Source: RGIG8745 sp045576655
Lineage (GTDB): Bacteria; Bacteroidota; Bacteroidia; Bacteroidales; Bacteroidaceae
Length of the DNA: 5,318 bases
Direction of reading: 5' to 3'
Assembly (NCBI GenBank): GCA_045576655.1
Contig: JAZNGW010000015.1
Location: 1 to 5,318, forward strand
The position numbers and the translations under genes are program-made. Shown in pieces: positions 5,230 through 5,318 of this stretch. How positions within the stretch are numbered: position 1 is the stretch's first letter; each line of letters opens with the position of its first letter. The notes under the pieces are model-generated. The model was not told where the DNA came from and searched no databases. It was given only the letters and a program-made list of their open reading frames with translations.

Positions 5230-5318
5230 ATGAGTATACTTCGCAATGGTCTTCTTCCTTCGATATCAGGTAAGACCGAGAAATTCAGGGAACTTTTGGA
5301 ACTTCATTACATCGATTG
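5230..5318 (+). CDS. unrecognised protein, N-terminal fragment
   Basis: The frame opens with ATG at 5230-5232 and stays open to the window edge: 29 full codons, beginning MSILRNGLLPSISGKTEKFR and continuing with leucine-, glutamate- and histidine-containing sequence predicted to be helical. It is too short to recognise. There is no signal peptide and no membrane segment in the visible part. The ATG follows an A/T-rich stretch with a 14-bp palindrome and no Shine-Dalgarno, which is ordinary for this phylum. The gene is divergent from the restriction operon. It might belong to another mobile element or be an accessory gene; the fragment does not decide. Confidence 0.5.
   Translation, partial: MSILRNGLLPSISGKTEKFRELLELHYID

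Overview
The window looks like an accessory, defence-island type stretch from a member of the Bacteroidales (Bacteroides, Prevotella, Parabacteroides or a relative). The reasons are a TATCTTTG match to the TAnnTTTG -7 box of that phylum, weak or absent Shine-Dalgarno sequences, AT-rich intergenic DNA around genes of moderate GC, and protein families that are common there. The genus cannot be fixed from the sequence.

Layout from left to right. Positions 1 to about 217 are the end of an IS256-family (Mutator-type) insertion sequence, with the first 52 codons of its transposase on the minus strand. Positions 209-3478 (minus) hold a large restriction-modification polypeptide: a GIY-YIG-like nuclease domain, an SF2 helicase, a lysine/glutamate-rich coiled coil, and an Eco57I-type adenine methyltransferase that stops soon after its NPPY motif. 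The IS has cut the gene there, and its last two codons and stop appear to come from the IS end. Positions 3485-4486 (minus) encode a 333-residue methyltransferase-like companion, 6 nt upstream, so the two genes form one operon read leftward. Positions 4487-5229 have no confident gene. The part next to the operon (about 4557-4905) looks like a long structured leader RNA: a promoter -7 box at 4912-4919, at least seven mutually compatible helices in the minus-strand RNA, and a terminator-like hairpin with six U residues about 70 nt before the first start codon. From 5230 an unrecognised gene starts on the plus strand and leaves the window.

Working model: transcription starts near 4905, passes an attenuator-like leader, and reads a methyltransferase-like subunit and a nuclease-helicase-methyltransferase subunit. 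This would be a restriction-modification or phage-defence system related in design to single-chain Type IIG/ISP enzymes. The IS insertion removed the target-recognition end of the large subunit, so this copy is probably inactive. The most novel part is the leader RNA. The most unusual protein feature is the pairing of two methyltransferase-like proteins, one of which lacks a recognisable NPPY motif.
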